Positions 30,613 through 39,629 of a stretch of 64,000 bases of DNA are shown piece after piece. The DNA lies in NCBI GenBank assembly GCA_963841635.1, contig CAWJDO010000002.1:682001-746000 (forward strand), given 5' to 3'. The translations under genes were made by a program, and so were the position numbers. Positions within the stretch are counted from its first letter, which is position 1. Each line of letters opens with the position of its first letter. This DNA comes from DASWZN01 sp963841635 (lineage in GTDB: Bacteria > Acidobacteriota > Terriglobia > Bryobacterales > Bryobacteraceae). The notes beneath the pieces are model-generated. The model had not been told where the DNA came from and searched no databases. It was given only the letters and a program-made list of their open reading frames with translations.

Positions 30613-32526
30613 TCACTCCTTCCGTCGCAAAACAAGACTCCCCATATTATCCATATTGGCGAGCCAACCGGGCAGGACCAGAGCCGTGGCGCCATAATCC
30701 AGGACCAGGGCCGGGCCCATCTGGCCGGCCACGGGCACTTGCTCGCGGCGGAGGATGGGCAACTTTCGCCAGCGTCCCCCAACGAACGCCCGCCGGGTTC
30801 CGGGACGGGCGGCGGGGCCGGCGGGACGAGGCGCTTCGATGTGGGGGCGCGGCGTGGCGATGCGCGCGCGCACGCGAATGGTGACGATCTCGACCTCGCG
30901 CTCCGGGTTGGAGTAGCCGTATGTGCGCTGGTGTTCGCGATGGAACGCGGCGCCGGCGCCCGCGGCGTCCCAGGGCACGTTCAGCTCGTAGCTCTGGCCC
31001 AGGTAGCGGGCATCCGCGCTACGCTCGAGGACGGCTCCGGGCATCTCGGCCAGCGCCCGCGTTTCGAGTTCCGCGAAGCGCTCGTCGATCGCGGTGCTGC
31101 CGAGCGCACCCGCGGCGTAGTCGCGCACGCGATCGGCCAGCAGCATTCCCAGGGCGGAGAGCGCTCCGGCATGACACGGCACCAGCACCGTGGGGACGCC
31201 GAGGTCCCCGGCGACTCCGCAGGCGTGCAACCCGCCACAGCCGCCGAAGGCCGTCAGGACGAAATCGCGCGGATCGTGACCGCGCTCGACCGATACCACC
31301 CGGATGGCCCGCTCCATGTTCGCGTCGGCCACGCGCAGAATGCCCTCGGCCGCCGCGGTGCGGTCCAGGCCGAGCCGGACGGCCACGCGATCGACGGCCG
31401 CAGCCGCGCGCTCCAGGTCGATGCGCATGTCGCCGCCCAGGAACTGGTCCGCGGCAATGCGCCCCAGGACGACGTGGGCATCGGTCACGGTGGCCTCGGT
31501 CCCGGTGCCGTAACAGGCGGGGCCCGGATCGGCGCCCGCGCTTTCGGGGCCCACCCGCAGCAGCCCGCCTTCGTCCACGCGCGCAATGGAGCCGCCGCCG
31601 GCGCCCACGGTGTGGATATCGAGCATTGGCACGCGGATTGGAAATCCGTCGACGGAGGCTTCGGTGGTCTCGCGCGGCCGGCCTTCCGAGAGGCTCACGT
31701 CGGTCGAGGTGCCGCCCATGTCGAAGCCGAGGACGCGCTCGAATCCGGAAAGGCGCGCCATCTCGACGGCGCCCCAGACGCCGCCGGCGGGACCGGAGAG
31801 AATCGTGCGCACGGGGTGGCGACGCGCCTCGGCCGCGGTCATGAAGCCGCCGTTCGATTGGAGAATGGCGATGGGCTCGTGGAATCCGGCTTCAAGCTCA
31901 GCCAGGTAGGCGTCCATCAACGGGCCCACGTAGGCGTTGAGCAGCGTGGTCGAGGCGCGTTCGTACTCGCGAAACTCCGGGCAAACGTCGTGCGAGCAGG
32001 AGACCGGGAAGGCCGATAGCGCCTTCGCCGCCAGTTGCTCGTTGGCCGGGTTCCGGTAGGCGTGCAGAAAGCAGACAGCCACGGACTCGGCCTTGGCGCG
32101 GCGCAGCCGGTCCCGCAACTGGCGCAACTCGGAGGCGCGCGGCCGCGCCGCTATGACTCCGTCGAAGTGCGCGCGCTCGCGGACGCCGAAGCAGAGTTCG
32201 CGGCCCACCAATGGGCGCCGGGGCGAGGGCGTCAGGTTGTACAGCTCGGCGCGGTTCTGCCGGCCGATGGCGATCAGGTCCTCGAAGCCCGCGGTGGTGA
32301 CGAAGGCCGTCCGCGCGCCTTTGCGCTCGAGCAGGGCGTTGGTGGCCACGGTCGAGCCATGCACCACAGCGGCCGGCTTCGGTCCCGCCGCGCGGCGCAG
32401 CCCTTCAAGGATCACGCGGGCCGGTGCGCGCGGGTTAGAGCGGAGCTTGAATACCTCCAGGCGGCCGTCGTCGTGGAGCACCACGAAGTCGGTGAAGGTG
32501 CCGCCCGCGTCAACGCCGATTCGCAT
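30613..32526 (-). CDS. hyuA: Hydantoinase/oxoprolinase A-type ATPase
   Basis: 637 aa, ATP-dependent amidohydrolase subunit of the HyuA/OplA family. The ASKHA nucleotide-binding motifs are present: MRIGVDAGGTFTD at the N-terminus, VVHGSTVATNALLERKGA, and FDMGGTSTDVSL midway, followed by the metal-related HTVGAGGGSIA. It is slightly shorter than typical (about 680-700 aa). No hyuB gene is adjacent, so either the B subunit lies elsewhere or the protein acts alone on an unknown substrate. Its first 17 bp overlap the end of the mscS gene. Confidence 0.85.
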   Translation of the reverse strand: MRIGVDAGGTFTDFVVLHDDGRLEVFKLRSNPRAPARVILEGLRRAAGPKPAAVVHGSTVATNALLERKGARTAFVTTAGFEDLIAIGRQNRAELYNLTPSPRRPLVGRELCFGVRERAHFDGVIAARPRASELRQLRDRLRRAKAESVAVCFLHAYRNPANEQLAAKALSAFPVSCSHDVCPEFREYERASTTLLNAYVGPLMDAYLAELEAGFHEPIAILQSNGGFMTAAEARRHPVRTILSGPAGGVWGAVEMARLSGFERVLGFDMGGTSTDVSLSEGRPRETTEASVDGFPIRVPMLDIHTVGAGGGSIARVDEGGLLRVGPESAGADPGPACYGTGTEATVTDAHVVLGRIAADQFLGGDMRIDLERAAAAVDRVAVRLGLDRTAAAEGILRVADANMERAIRVVSVERGHDPRDFVLTAFGGCGGLHACGVAGDLGVPTVLVPCHAGALSALGMLLADRVRDYAAGALGSTAIDERFAELETRALAEMPGAVLERSADARYLGQSYELNVPWDAAGAGAAFHREHQRTYGYSNPEREVEIVTIRVRARIATPRPHIEAPRPAGPAARPGTRRAFVGGRWRKLPILRREQVPVAGQMGPALVLDYGATALVLPGWLANMDNMGSLVLRRKE

Positions 32527-33538
32527 GGACCACGTCCAGGTTCGGCAGCGGCACGCCTTCCTCGCGGAAGCGCGCGAGCAGCCGCAGGCGAATCCGGGAC
32601 AGCACGGGGCACTGGTCCTCGCGCCGGGCCACGCTGAAGCTCAGCGCGAATTGCAGGTGGGTGGGCAGCACGCCGGGGTCGCACAGGCACATGGGCGCGG
32701 GATCGGCCAGCACGCCCTCGGTTTGGCGCGCTTCTTCGAGGGCGATGCGGCAGACCAGCGCCGGGTCGGCATCGTGCGCCACCAGGATGGCGCAGGTGGC
32801 CGCCTCGCGGAGGCTCGGGAGCGTGTAGTTGATCAGCGTTCCCGTAGTGATTTTCGAGTTGGGGACGATCACCAGATCGTTGTTCCCGTTGCGCACCCGG
32901 GTGGTGCGCCAGCCGATGTCGCTGACCACGCCTTCCTGGCCGTCGCTGAGGCGGATCGGGTCCCCCACGAAGATGGGACGCTCCACCAGAATGTGAATAC
33001 CGGCGAAGAAGTTTGCGAGCGTGTCCTGCAGCGCCAGTGCCACGGCGATGCCGCCGACTCCGAGAGCCGTCAGCAGGGGTACGATCGACTTGCCGAAGTT
33101 CGCCATCAGCGTCATTACGCCGATGGTGACCACCACCCCGCGGATCAGCGTCCGCGAAAGCCCGGCGGCGGCGAGCGCGGTCCCCTGCCGCTCGCCGTAA
33201 TGCGTCACCGCGCGCACGGTCACCGAGAGGGCCACCAGCGTGAAGCTGACGATCACGAAGGCGCCGATCCATTCATCGGCCAGGTGGGTCTGCCTGGCGG
33301 TCAGGTCGGCGGAGGAAAGAGAAAGATCGGCCGCGGCGGCCAGCGACCAAAATACGGAAGGGACGGAAATCGTTTCAGCGAAGATTGCGGCCAACGACGT
33401 CGGATGCGGCGCCCGGCGGCGAACCAGGCGCAGCAGAATGTAGCGCGCCAGCAGCAGCGCGGCCAGCGCCACCGCGAACACCACCAGCGGAGGGCCCCAA
33501 CGCATCAGCAGCTTCCCGTCAGTCAGCCAGCGGGTCAT
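32510..33538 (-). CDS. mscS: MscS-family mechanosensitive channel
   Basis: 342 aa. Three to four membrane helices, then the pore-lining TM3 with the Gly/Ala-rich stretch LLTALGVGGIAVALALQDTLANFFAGI. Next comes the beta domain (FVGDPIRLSDGQEGVVSDIGWRTTRVRNGNNDLVIVPNS, split by the standard RxxxGxxxxVPN pattern), and a short cytoplasmic C-terminal domain. It releases solutes on hypo-osmotic shock. ATG 33538 (MTRWLTDGK) is chosen; upstream codons lie in a repeat. It is the first gene ahead of hyuA, an odd pairing that probably reflects compact packing. Confidence 0.9.
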   Translation of the reverse strand: MTRWLTDGKLLMRWGPPLVVFAVALAALLLARYILLRLVRRRAPHPTSLAAIFAETISVPSVFWSLAAAADLSLSSADLTARQTHLADEWIGAFVIVSFTLVALSVTVRAVTHYGERQGTALAAAGLSRTLIRGVVVTIGVMTLMANFGKSIVPLLTALGVGGIAVALALQDTLANFFAGIHILVERPIFVGDPIRLSDGQEGVVSDIGWRTTRVRNGNNDLVIVPNSKITTGTLINYTLPSLREAATCAILVAHDADPALVCRIALEEARQTEGVLADPAPMCLCDPGVLPTHLQFALSFSVARREDQCPVLSRIRLRLLARFREEGVPLPNLDVVHANRR

Positions 33539-33601
33539 TGTTGTGCGGCGGACCCCAGGGCCCGCACATTCATTGTGGCGCAGACTCGACACGAAAACGG
33601 G

Positions 33602-33646
33602 CCTCGACACGAGTGTCGAGGCGGCAGGCAGGAGTGCCTGCGCCAC
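33602..33646. repeat. Tandem hairpin module, copy 3
   Basis: CCTCGACACGAGTGTCGAGG followed by GGCAGGCAGGAGTGCCTGCGCC-AC. It lies in the gap between the cytochrome c and mscS genes. The second hairpin resembles that at 13789-13810. Confidence 0.85.
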
Positions 33647-33662
33647 AACCGGCAGTTTGTCC

Positions 33663-33983
33663 TCACAGCGTTTTCAGGTAGGCGATCAGGTCGTCCTTTT
33701 CCTGGTCGCTCAACATGTCTTTGAACGGGGGCATGCCGTTGCCGCCGCTGTCGATCTGCGCTCGGATGTTCTGCTCTGTAGCTTTCTTCCCGTTGGGCAG
33801 CTTGGCCATCTTAAACAGGCCCTTGAGCCCCGGACCGAGCTTTTTCTCGTTGTTGTTGGCGTTGTGGCAGGTGACGCACTGTTGGGCGAACAGGGCCGCG
33901 CCCTTCTTGGCGTCGCCCTCCTTGGGAGCGCCCCAGACCAGGACGGCCACAACGAAAAGCGGCGCGAGTATTCGGTAACTCAT
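33663..33983 (-). CDS. Exported class I cytochrome c
   Basis: 106 aa. Signal peptide ILAPLFVVAVLVWG, then a single heme site CVTCH (about 36-40) and a Met ligand in GNGMPPF, the mono-heme cytochrome c fold. It is a periplasmic electron carrier; the redox partner is unknown. ATG 33983 is chosen because GGGGA lies 5 bp upstream; two in-frame ATGs at 33989 and 33995 are alternatives. Confidence 0.9.
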   Translation of the reverse strand: MSYRILAPLFVVAVLVWGAPKEGDAKKGAALFAQQCVTCHNANNNEKKLGPGLKGLFKMAKLPNGKKATEQNIRAQIDSGGNGMPPFKDMLSDQEKDDLIAYLKTL

Positions 33984-34050
33984 AGACATCCCCATTCTAA
34001 CGGATGTCCCTACGGGGCCGTGTCACAATGGTGCGAGGAGGATGTAAACA

Positions 34051-34581
34051 TTGGCGCAGAATGAGCAGGCTCCGGAAACTTACCGGGCGCGGTTCGAGAC
34101 AACCAAAGGCACGTTTACGGTGGAAGTGACGCGGGCCTGGGCCCCGCAGGGCGCGGATCGGTTTCACAGTCTCATCAAGAGTGGTTTCTACAACGGTGCG
34201 CGTTTCTTCCGCGTGCTGCCCCGCTTCGTGGTTCAGTTTGGCATTCCCGGCGACCCGGCCCTGGCGCGGCAATGGCGGTCGGCGAACATCCCCGACGATC
34301 CCGTCACCCAGACCAATGCGCCGGGTTCCGTCACGTTCGCCACGGCCGGTCCGAATACGCGCACCACGCAGGTCTTCATCAACCTGGGGAACAACGCCGC
34401 CCTGGACCGCCAGGGTTTCGCCCCGTTCGGCAAGGTCACCGAGGGCATGGACGTGGTGGGCCAACTCTACAGCGGATACGGCGAGGGTCCGGACCAGGGC
34501 CGCATTCAGGGCGAGGGCAACAAGTACCTCGAAAACAGCTTCCCGAAGCTGGACTACATCAAAAACGTCGAGGTCGCATAG
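34051..34581 (+). CDS. Cyclophilin-type peptidyl-prolyl isomerase
   Basis: 176 aa. The cyclophilin signature is seen: FETTKGTFTVEV at the start, FYNGARFFRVLPRFVVQFG with the catalytic Arg, and STR/TTQVFINLGNN plus FAPFGKVTEGMDVV. It speeds cis-trans Pro isomerisation. The TTG start has a strong GAGGAGG site. No signal peptide, so it is cytosolic. The yceH gene follows after 6 bp, so the two form an operon. Confidence 0.92.
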   Translation: MAQNEQAPETYRARFETTKGTFTVEVTRAWAPQGADRFHSLIKSGFYNGARFFRVLPRFVVQFGIPGDPALARQWRSANIPDDPVTQTNAPGSVTFATAGPNTRTTQVFINLGNNAALDRQGFAPFGKVTEGMDVVGQLYSGYGEGPDQGRIQGEGNKYLENSFPKLDYIKNVEVA

Positions 34582-34587
34582 GGTTCG

Positions 34588-35226
34588 ATGCTGAACATCG
34601 TCGAGGTTCGCGTGCTGGGGTCGCTGGTCGAAAAAGAGATGGCGACCCCGGAGTATTACCCACTCACACTGAACGCTCTAGTCAACGCGTGCAACCAGAA
34701 ATCCAACCGCGACCCGGCGGTCAGCTATGACGAAGACACGGTGGCGGACGCCATCGACAGCCTGCGCGAGAAGGGAATGGCGGCCAGCATTACGGGAGCG
34801 GGCATGCGGGTGCCGAAGTTCCGCGAGCGGCTCTCGGAGAAGCTGAACCTGGGGCGGCGCGAGCTGGCGATCCTGTGCGAGCTGATGGTGCGCGGCCCGC
34901 AGACCGTGGGTGAGCTGCGCGACCGGGCGGGCCGGCTGCATCCCTTCAGCGATACCGACGAGGTGGAGTCCGTTCTGCAGCGCCTGATCGAGTGGCAGCC
35001 CGAGCCGCTGGCGGTGCGCCTGCCGCGACAACCGGGGACGAAGGAACCCCGCACCGCGCACTTGCTCTCGGGGCCGCCGGCGATCGCGTCGCCGGCCGCG
35101 GCGGTGGAGGCTGAAGTCCCGCGCGTGGGCCGGCTGGCCGAACTCGAGGCCGAGGTCCGCGCGCTGCGGGAGGAAGTCCGGACGCTGGCGGAGCGCCTGG
35201 AGAAGTTCCGCGCGCAGTTTGAGTGA
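34588..35226 (+). CDS. yceH: YceH family (DUF480) protein
   Basis: 212 aa. The family hallmark is plain: VEVRVLGSLVEKEMATPEYYP, then LTLNALVNACNQKSNRDPV-like and ELAILCELMVRGPQTVGELR with a winged-helix pattern. The C-terminus is a coiled coil (LAELEAEVRALREEV). Biochemical role unknown; two winged helices suggest nucleic acid or protein contacts. It is in an operon with the upstream cyclophilin. Confidence 0.92.
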   Translation: MLNIVEVRVLGSLVEKEMATPEYYPLTLNALVNACNQKSNRDPAVSYDEDTVADAIDSLREKGMAASITGAGMRVPKFRERLSEKLNLGRRELAILCELMVRGPQTVGELRDRAGRLHPFSDTDEVESVLQRLIEWQPEPLAVRLPRQPGTKEPRTAHLLSGPPAIASPAAAVEAEVPRVGRLAELEAEVRALREEVRTLAERLEKFRAQFE

Positions 35227-35237
35227 GGGCGACGAGT

Positions 35238-35263
35238 CCGCTTCCTGACGGTCGCGGTTCGGT
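35238..35263 (+). repeat. REP-like element, copy 2
   Basis: CCGCTTCCTGACGGTCGCGG followed by TTCGGT, between yceH and the HAD gene, ending 14 bp before the latter's start codon. It would sit in the HAD mRNA leader. Confidence 0.75.
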
Positions 35264-35277
35264 AAGGGTGGCGCTAA

Positions 35278-35922
35278 ATGAGAAGGGTGAACGGCATTCA
35301 CGGCCTGATTCTGGACTACGGGGAGGTACTGTGCCACCGCCCGGGCCCGGAGAAAATCGCGCGTATGACCGAGGCTCTGAAGCTGGATCCCGAGACGTTC
35401 GCGGCGCGCTACGAAGAATGGCGCGGGCGGTATGACCGGGGCGACGTCAGTTTTGGGGACTACTGGTCCGCCGTGTCCGCGGGATCGGTGCCGCTCGATT
35501 ACGACCTGATCGACCAGCTGCGGCGATGGGACGTCGAGATGTGGACCGACGTCGACCGCGACATGACCGAGTGGGTGGGCCGGGTGCACGCGTCCGGTCT
35601 CAAGACCGCGGTGCTGTCCAACATGCATGTCGATATGGCCGCGTATGCCCGCCGGACCTTCACCTGGCTGAAGCTCTTCGATTCCCTGACCCTTTCGTGC
35701 GAAGTCCGGCTGATCAAACCGGAGCGTGCGATCTACGAGCGATGCCTCGAGGGCGTCGGGCTGCGGCCGGACCAGACGCTGTTCATCGACGACCGCGAGG
35801 TGAACGTTCTCGCCGCCAGGGAGGCGGGCCTGCGGGCCCTGCGCTTCGAATCCGTCGAGCGGCTGCGGAGCGACCTGGCGGGACTCGCTATTCGCGTGCT
35901 TCCGGACGGGCGACCGAGCTAG
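35278..35922 (+). CDS. HAD-IA family hydrolase
   Basis: 214 aa. Motif I is LILDYGEVL (nucleophile Asp13; the usual second Asp is replaced by Gly, as in YihX-type members). Motif II lies in KTAVLSNMH, the Lys in RLIKPERAIYE and the acidic motif IV in TLFIDDREVNVLAA. A helical cap follows motif I. It likely acts on small phosphorylated or haloacid-type substrates; the exact one is unknown. A REP-like element lies directly upstream. Confidence 0.85.
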   Translation: MRRVNGIHGLILDYGEVLCHRPGPEKIARMTEALKLDPETFAARYEEWRGRYDRGDVSFGDYWSAVSAGSVPLDYDLIDQLRRWDVEMWTDVDRDMTEWVGRVHASGLKTAVLSNMHVDMAAYARRTFTWLKLFDSLTLSCEVRLIKPERAIYERCLEGVGLRPDQTLFIDDREVNVLAAREAGLRALRFESVERLRSDLAGLAIRVLPDGRPS

Positions 35923-36018
35923 CGCCCAGTCTCCGAAGTTCGTTTACCGCTTGCTGGCGCGCGCGGCTCGGAACGGAGCCGCGACCGCGAGGGCGCGGTG
36001 TTCAAGGGACTTCAGAGG

Positions 36019-36103
36019 CAGAGGACCACGGGTGGGACAGGCACGAATTTCGCGAAGGCGGCGAAATTCGAGCCAGTCCAGTCCCGGGTTTGCGACTAAT
36101 TCC
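36019..36103 (+). repeat. Dispersed 109-bp element, copy 4
   Basis: Contains GGTGGGACAGGCACGAATTT, then CGCGAAGGCGGCGAAATTCG and the right part with a small insertion (CAGTCCAGTCCCGGG). It lies in the 35923-36134 gap between the HAD gene and thiD. Confidence 0.8.
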
Positions 36104-36134
36104 GATAGCACAACGCCCCGTGGCGCAGGCATCC

Positions 36135-36908
36135 TCAGGCGTGGTGGTTCAAGGGGCCTCGGCCGCGGCCCAGGCCGGGTGCCGTGCGGATGGCGTTCGT
36201 GATGTACCGCTTGGCGCGTGCCACCGCGTCCTCGATCGGAATGCCGCGCGCGAGCGATGCGGTGACGGCGGCGGAATAGGTGCAGCCGGTCCCGTGGGTA
36301 TGGCGGGTCTCAACGCGCGGCGCGGTGAACTCGCGCCATGCGCCATGGGCGTAAAGAACGTCGGTCGCCGCGCCTTCCAGGTGGCCGCCCTTCACCAGCG
36401 CGGCCCGCGCTCCCATGGCGCACAGCCGGGCCGCGGCCTCGCGCATTGTGCCCACGTCCTTCACCTCGATCCCGGTCAGCGTGGCCGCCTCGTCCAGGTT
36501 CGGCATCACCAGGAAAGCGCGCGGCAGCAGGCGGGTCGCGATCGCCAGGCGGGCGCCGGCGGAAACCAGGGGCGCGCCGTCGGAGCCGGCCATCACCGGG
36601 TCCACCACCAGGGGGAATTCGAACTCTTCGGCCAGCTCCGCCAGCGCTTCGACGATTTCCGCGCTGCCCAGCGCTCCGGTCTTGGCGGCCTGCGGCGGGA
36701 TGTCGCCGATCACCGCGCGCACCTGCTCGATGACCAGTGCCGGCGGTACGCACTCGACGCGCGCGACACCAAGCGTGTTCTGCACCGTGAGCAGGGTGAG
36801 GACCGCCTCGCCGTACACGCCGAACTGGTGGAATGTTTTGAGGTCGGCCTGGATGCCCGCGCCTCCGCTCGGATCCGAGCCGGCAATGGTCAGCGCGACG
36901 GGCGTCAC
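36135..36908 (-). CDS. thiD: Hydroxymethylpyrimidine (phosphate) kinase
   Basis: 257 aa. ThiD ribokinase-fold motifs: ALTIAGSDPSGGAGIQADLK at the N-terminus, LVVDPVMAGSDGAPLV, and the ATP-site signature THGTGCTYSAAVTASLARG. It phosphorylates HMP and HMP-P for thiamin synthesis. A typical length and intact motifs. No other thiamin gene is seen nearby. It lies 4 bp downstream of the exported choice-of-anchor gene. Confidence 0.95.
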   Translation of the reverse strand: MTPVALTIAGSDPSGGAGIQADLKTFHQFGVYGEAVLTLLTVQNTLGVARVECVPPALVIEQVRAVIGDIPPQAAKTGALGSAEIVEALAELAEEFEFPLVVDPVMAGSDGAPLVSAGARLAIATRLLPRAFLVMPNLDEAATLTGIEVKDVGTMREAAARLCAMGARAALVKGGHLEGAATDVLYAHGAWREFTAPRVETRHTHGTGCTYSAAVTASLARGIPIEDAVARAKRYITNAIRTAPGLGRGRGPLNHHA

Positions 36909-36912
36909 TTTC

Positions 36913-38055
36913 TCATTGTGACATTTTGCTGGAGGTGCCCTGCGAATTGGTGACCGTGACGGCGACCGAGTGGATGGCCGTGGCGTCGCCCGTGACGTTG
37001 AAAGCCTGCTTCAGTCCGAACAGGCCGGTCCCGGCGTTCGGGAAGTAGCCCTGAAACTGAGCCGTCGCATCGACCAGGATCGGCTGCCCGATCTGATGAT
37101 TCGTCGTGTCGAAAAAGGTGAAGGACAGCGAGGACGCCGTGCGCGTGTTGTCGTATCCATCCACCGTCACCAGCACGCCGTTGCCTGCCGTTTCCAGAAG
37201 GACCAGATCGATGCCCACCACGGTTGGCCCGAGCGTGAACGACTGGGATGCGAGCTGGGTCCGGTCGCCAAGCGTAGCGGTGAACGTCAGGGTGCTCGCC
37301 GTGCTGCCTGCCTGAAAGACGATCCCGGGACGGCCCATGAAGCGGGCCACGCTCTCGCCCCTGGTCAGCGTGAACGACACCTGCGACGGGGCGAAGGTGC
37401 CGTTGGTGTCAGGCAGGATGAAGCCCCTGTGCGTGTCCCCTCCCCCGGTGTGGTCCATGGTGAGAGTGCCGGCGCCGTCAACAGGGAGCGGCCCGTCGAA
37501 CTGGATTGCAATGGTGGATTGCTCGCCGCTCGAAAGGGCGGGCTGAGCCAAGATGGCGCCCTTGGGCCAGACCGGAGCCGGCGTCGGCGTGGGTGTCGCC
37601 TCCGGCGTCGCGGCGGGAGCGGCTTCCGTCCGTGGCTCGACAAACGCGCCGGCGACCTGGCCCTCGCCCGCGCCGGCGAGGTCGTATTCGGCCCGCGGTT
37701 GCCCGGCCGTCTGAACCCAAAGCTCGCCCAGGCGTGCCGCGCCCGCCGTCAGCGGCGTGAACGTGATGGTGAATTCGACAGACTGCCCGATGGCAATGGC
37801 AAGGCCCGCCGGAGTGCGCCCGAGTTGGAAAGCCGCGCCGTCCACCGCAAGCCTGTTCAGCACCAGGCGGCCGGGCCCGCTGTTCGCCAACTGGAAGGTC
37901 ACGGTAGCCGCCGTGCCAACCGACACCGTTCCGAAGTCGATGGCCTGGCCCGGCTCGTAATCCGGACCCGCGGGCAGCGCGCTGAGCAGCAACTGCTGCT
38001 GGGCGAGCGCGCAACCACCCGCCAGGAGCGAACACAACAACAGGCGCCGGATCAT
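36913..38055 (-). CDS. Exported choice-of-anchor/ASH-type protein
   Basis: 380 aa. Signal peptide LLLCSLLAGGCALA (a Cys near the cleavage site could also be a lipobox). Residues 25-135 are an ASPM-SPD2-Hydin-like domain (IDFGTVSVGTAATVTFQLANSG). A Pro/Thr/Ala linker follows. The rest is an Ig-like region with FILPDTNGTFAPSQVSFTLTR. ATG 38055 overlaps the stop of the upstream gene (ATGA), so it is part of a three-gene operon. A surface or periplasmic role is inferred. Confidence 0.65.
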   Translation of the reverse strand: MIRRLLLCSLLAGGCALAQQQLLLSALPAGPDYEPGQAIDFGTVSVGTAATVTFQLANSGPGRLVLNRLAVDGAAFQLGRTPAGLAIAIGQSVEFTITFTPLTAGAARLGELWVQTAGQPRAEYDLAGAGEGQVAGAFVEPRTEAAPAATPEATPTPTPAPVWPKGAILAQPALSSGEQSTIAIQFDGPLPVDGAGTLTMDHTGGGDTHRGFILPDTNGTFAPSQVSFTLTRGESVARFMGRPGIVFQAGSTASTLTFTATLGDRTQLASQSFTLGPTVVGIDLVLLETAGNGVLVTVDGYDNTRTASSLSFTFFDTTNHQIGQPILVDATAQFQGYFPNAGTGLFGLKQAFNVTGDATAIHSVAVTVTNSQGTSSKMSQ

Positions 38056-38894
38056 TGAGCGGTCTCCATCGTCGGGATGCGGCAGGTCCGCTGGCTGGCG
38101 CCTTCCAGGCGAAGCGCGAGAGGCGCGCCCCCGTCGGCGAGCCGCACGGCCAGCCACGCGCCGCCCATCTGGTCGATCGAGACCGCCGCGGCCGGCAGCG
38201 CCATCCGCCGTTCGGTCACGAAGGCCTCGCGCGGGGGCAGTGGACGGATCTTAGGCTGCGCCATGTGTGCGACGGCGGCGCCCGGCGGCCGTATGACGAG
38301 CCCCGCCGCGTCCGCGAACACGATGGTGCCGTCGCTGAGGAGCGCCAGCGGGGCGGCCACGTCCTCGAGCGGGGTCTGCGACTCGATGGTGCCATCGGCT
38401 GTCGAGATGCGAACCAGGCGCGGACCCGCCGTGTCCGCCACCACCGCCATCAAGTGAAGAGCATCCGGACTGGCCATCGCGAGCACCGCGCCGCCGAGCG
38501 CTTCGGAATCCAGAACGGCGCGAGGAGGCGATTGCACGCCGACTTGAACAATCTTTCCGGTTGCCGGATAGTAGACGAAGCCGGTCTGGGCCCCGCGCGG
38601 CAGGGCGAACAGGGCCGCTCCCGCGGGCGCGTCCCACCGGGCCAGCAGGGCGAGGCCGCCATCGCGAACTTCGAGCGCGCCGTCCGTCTTGACCAGCGCG
38701 AGCGAGTCCGAGCACGCCGCCGCCATCGCGGACCATGTGGCCGGCGCGCCCGCCAGCAACGCTCCGGTAACGCCGTGGACAGGCCGAAGGCCGCCATCCA
38801 GGCCGCGCACGCAGCCGGCGCGCGGCGCGTCAACGGCAGGTTGCGCCAGTGCCGCGGTCAGGTACAAGGCGAAGGCTGCAAAACGTCGAGTCAT
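38052..38894 (-). CDS. Exported hypothetical protein
   Basis: 280 aa. A signal peptide (RRFAAFALYLTAALAQP) and a series of short beta strands resembling a propeller (SLALVKTDGALEVRDGGLA, LALLSDGTIVFADAAG). It is the middle gene of the operon 39553 to 36913: it starts 2 bp after the stop of the membrane-tailed Ig protein and overlaps the next gene by four bases (ATGA). No catalytic motif seen. The cluster may make a cell-surface assembly. Confidence 0.55.
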   Translation of the reverse strand: MTRRFAAFALYLTAALAQPAVDAPRAGCVRGLDGGLRPVHGVTGALLAGAPATWSAMAAACSDSLALVKTDGALEVRDGGLALLARWDAPAGAALFALPRGAQTGFVYYPATGKIVQVGVQSPPRAVLDSEALGGAVLAMASPDALHLMAVVADTAGPRLVRISTADGTIESQTPLEDVAAPLALLSDGTIVFADAAGLVIRPPGAAVAHMAQPKIRPLPPREAFVTERRMALPAAAVSIDQMGGAWLAVRLADGGAPLALRLEGASQRTCRIPTMETAQ

Positions 38895-38896
38895 GG

Positions 38897-39553
38897 CTAG
38901 GGATGCGCTCCGACAACCGGCGGGCCCGACGGGGTGATCGAGGTTACGATGCCGGTCCCGCCCCCGCCGGTCGACCCACTGCTGCCCGCGCTTGCGCTTC
39001 CACCGCCGCGAAGGCCGAGCGCTGCGACCGCGCCCCCGGCCGCCACGGCGGCGATCAGGATCCACTTCAGGTGGCTGCCTCCGCCGCTGGAGGCGCGTTC
39101 CTTCACGATCACCCGGGCCCCGTGTCCTTCAGGCTCCGGCGCAGCCGCGGCCGCTGTTGGCTTTTCGGGCTCCGGCTCCGAGAGACGGCAGGCCGCAATC
39201 GTTCCGGCTCGCAGCCGTCCGCTGACCGCCGTGATGCGGATCTCGGCCGTTCCCGCCAGGCGGTTCCAGCTTATGGGCGAAGTGGTGGCGCGGCCGTCCG
39301 CTCCCGTGGTCAGGATGGTGGAGCTCAGCCCGCTTGCGAAGGAGCCTCCGGGGCCGTCGTCCGGCAGGCGAACCGTGACCACCGCTCCGGGCACGGGTTG
39401 GCCAGATCCGTCTGTCACCTCGACGGAGAGGCCGGCCGACCGGGAACCCGCCGCCCGGGCCGCGCCATCGCTATCGATAGCGCGAACCCGCAGCAGCGAG
39501 GTCTGTGCCGCAAGCAGCACCGGGAGGAGACAGAGCGCCAAGGCAACGCGCAT
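38897..39553 (-). CDS. Exported Ig-like protein with membrane segment
   Basis: 218 aa. Signal peptide (RVALALCLLPVLLAAQ), then a big-1/carboxypeptidase-regulatory-like Ig domain (VEVTDGSGQPVPGAVVTVRLPDDGP about 48-70). A C-terminal membrane helix (LKWILIAAVAAGGAVAALGL) is flanked by charged and Gly/Ser-rich residues. It is the first gene of a three-gene cluster of exported proteins, probably anchored by the C-terminal helix. Divergent from the ArsA-like gene. Confidence 0.6.
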   Translation of the reverse strand: MRVALALCLLPVLLAAQTSLLRVRAIDSDGAARAAGSRSAGLSVEVTDGSGQPVPGAVVTVRLPDDGPGGSFASGLSSTILTTGADGRATTSPISWNRLAGTAEIRITAVSGRLRAGTIAACRLSEPEPEKPTAAAAAPEPEGHGARVIVKERASSGGGSHLKWILIAAVAAGGAVAALGLRGGGSASAGSSGSTGGGGTGIVTSITPSGPPVVGAHP

Positions 39554-39629
39554 TCAGAGTAGTAGTGCGGTCAGGGGCCTGGGGCTCTCAGGAGAAGCGT
39601 GCCCCGCGTCCCCATGGGAAAATAGAGCT

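Noticed and set aside
30216..30782. Longer start for the radical SAM protein (760 aa)
   Set aside because: The added part is out-of-frame hyuA, the small membrane gene and hairpin repeats, with no protein character.
35973..35998. Ninth REP-like copy
   Set aside because: Only partly matches (GAGCCGCGACCGCGAGGGCG) and could be chance in GC-rich DNA.
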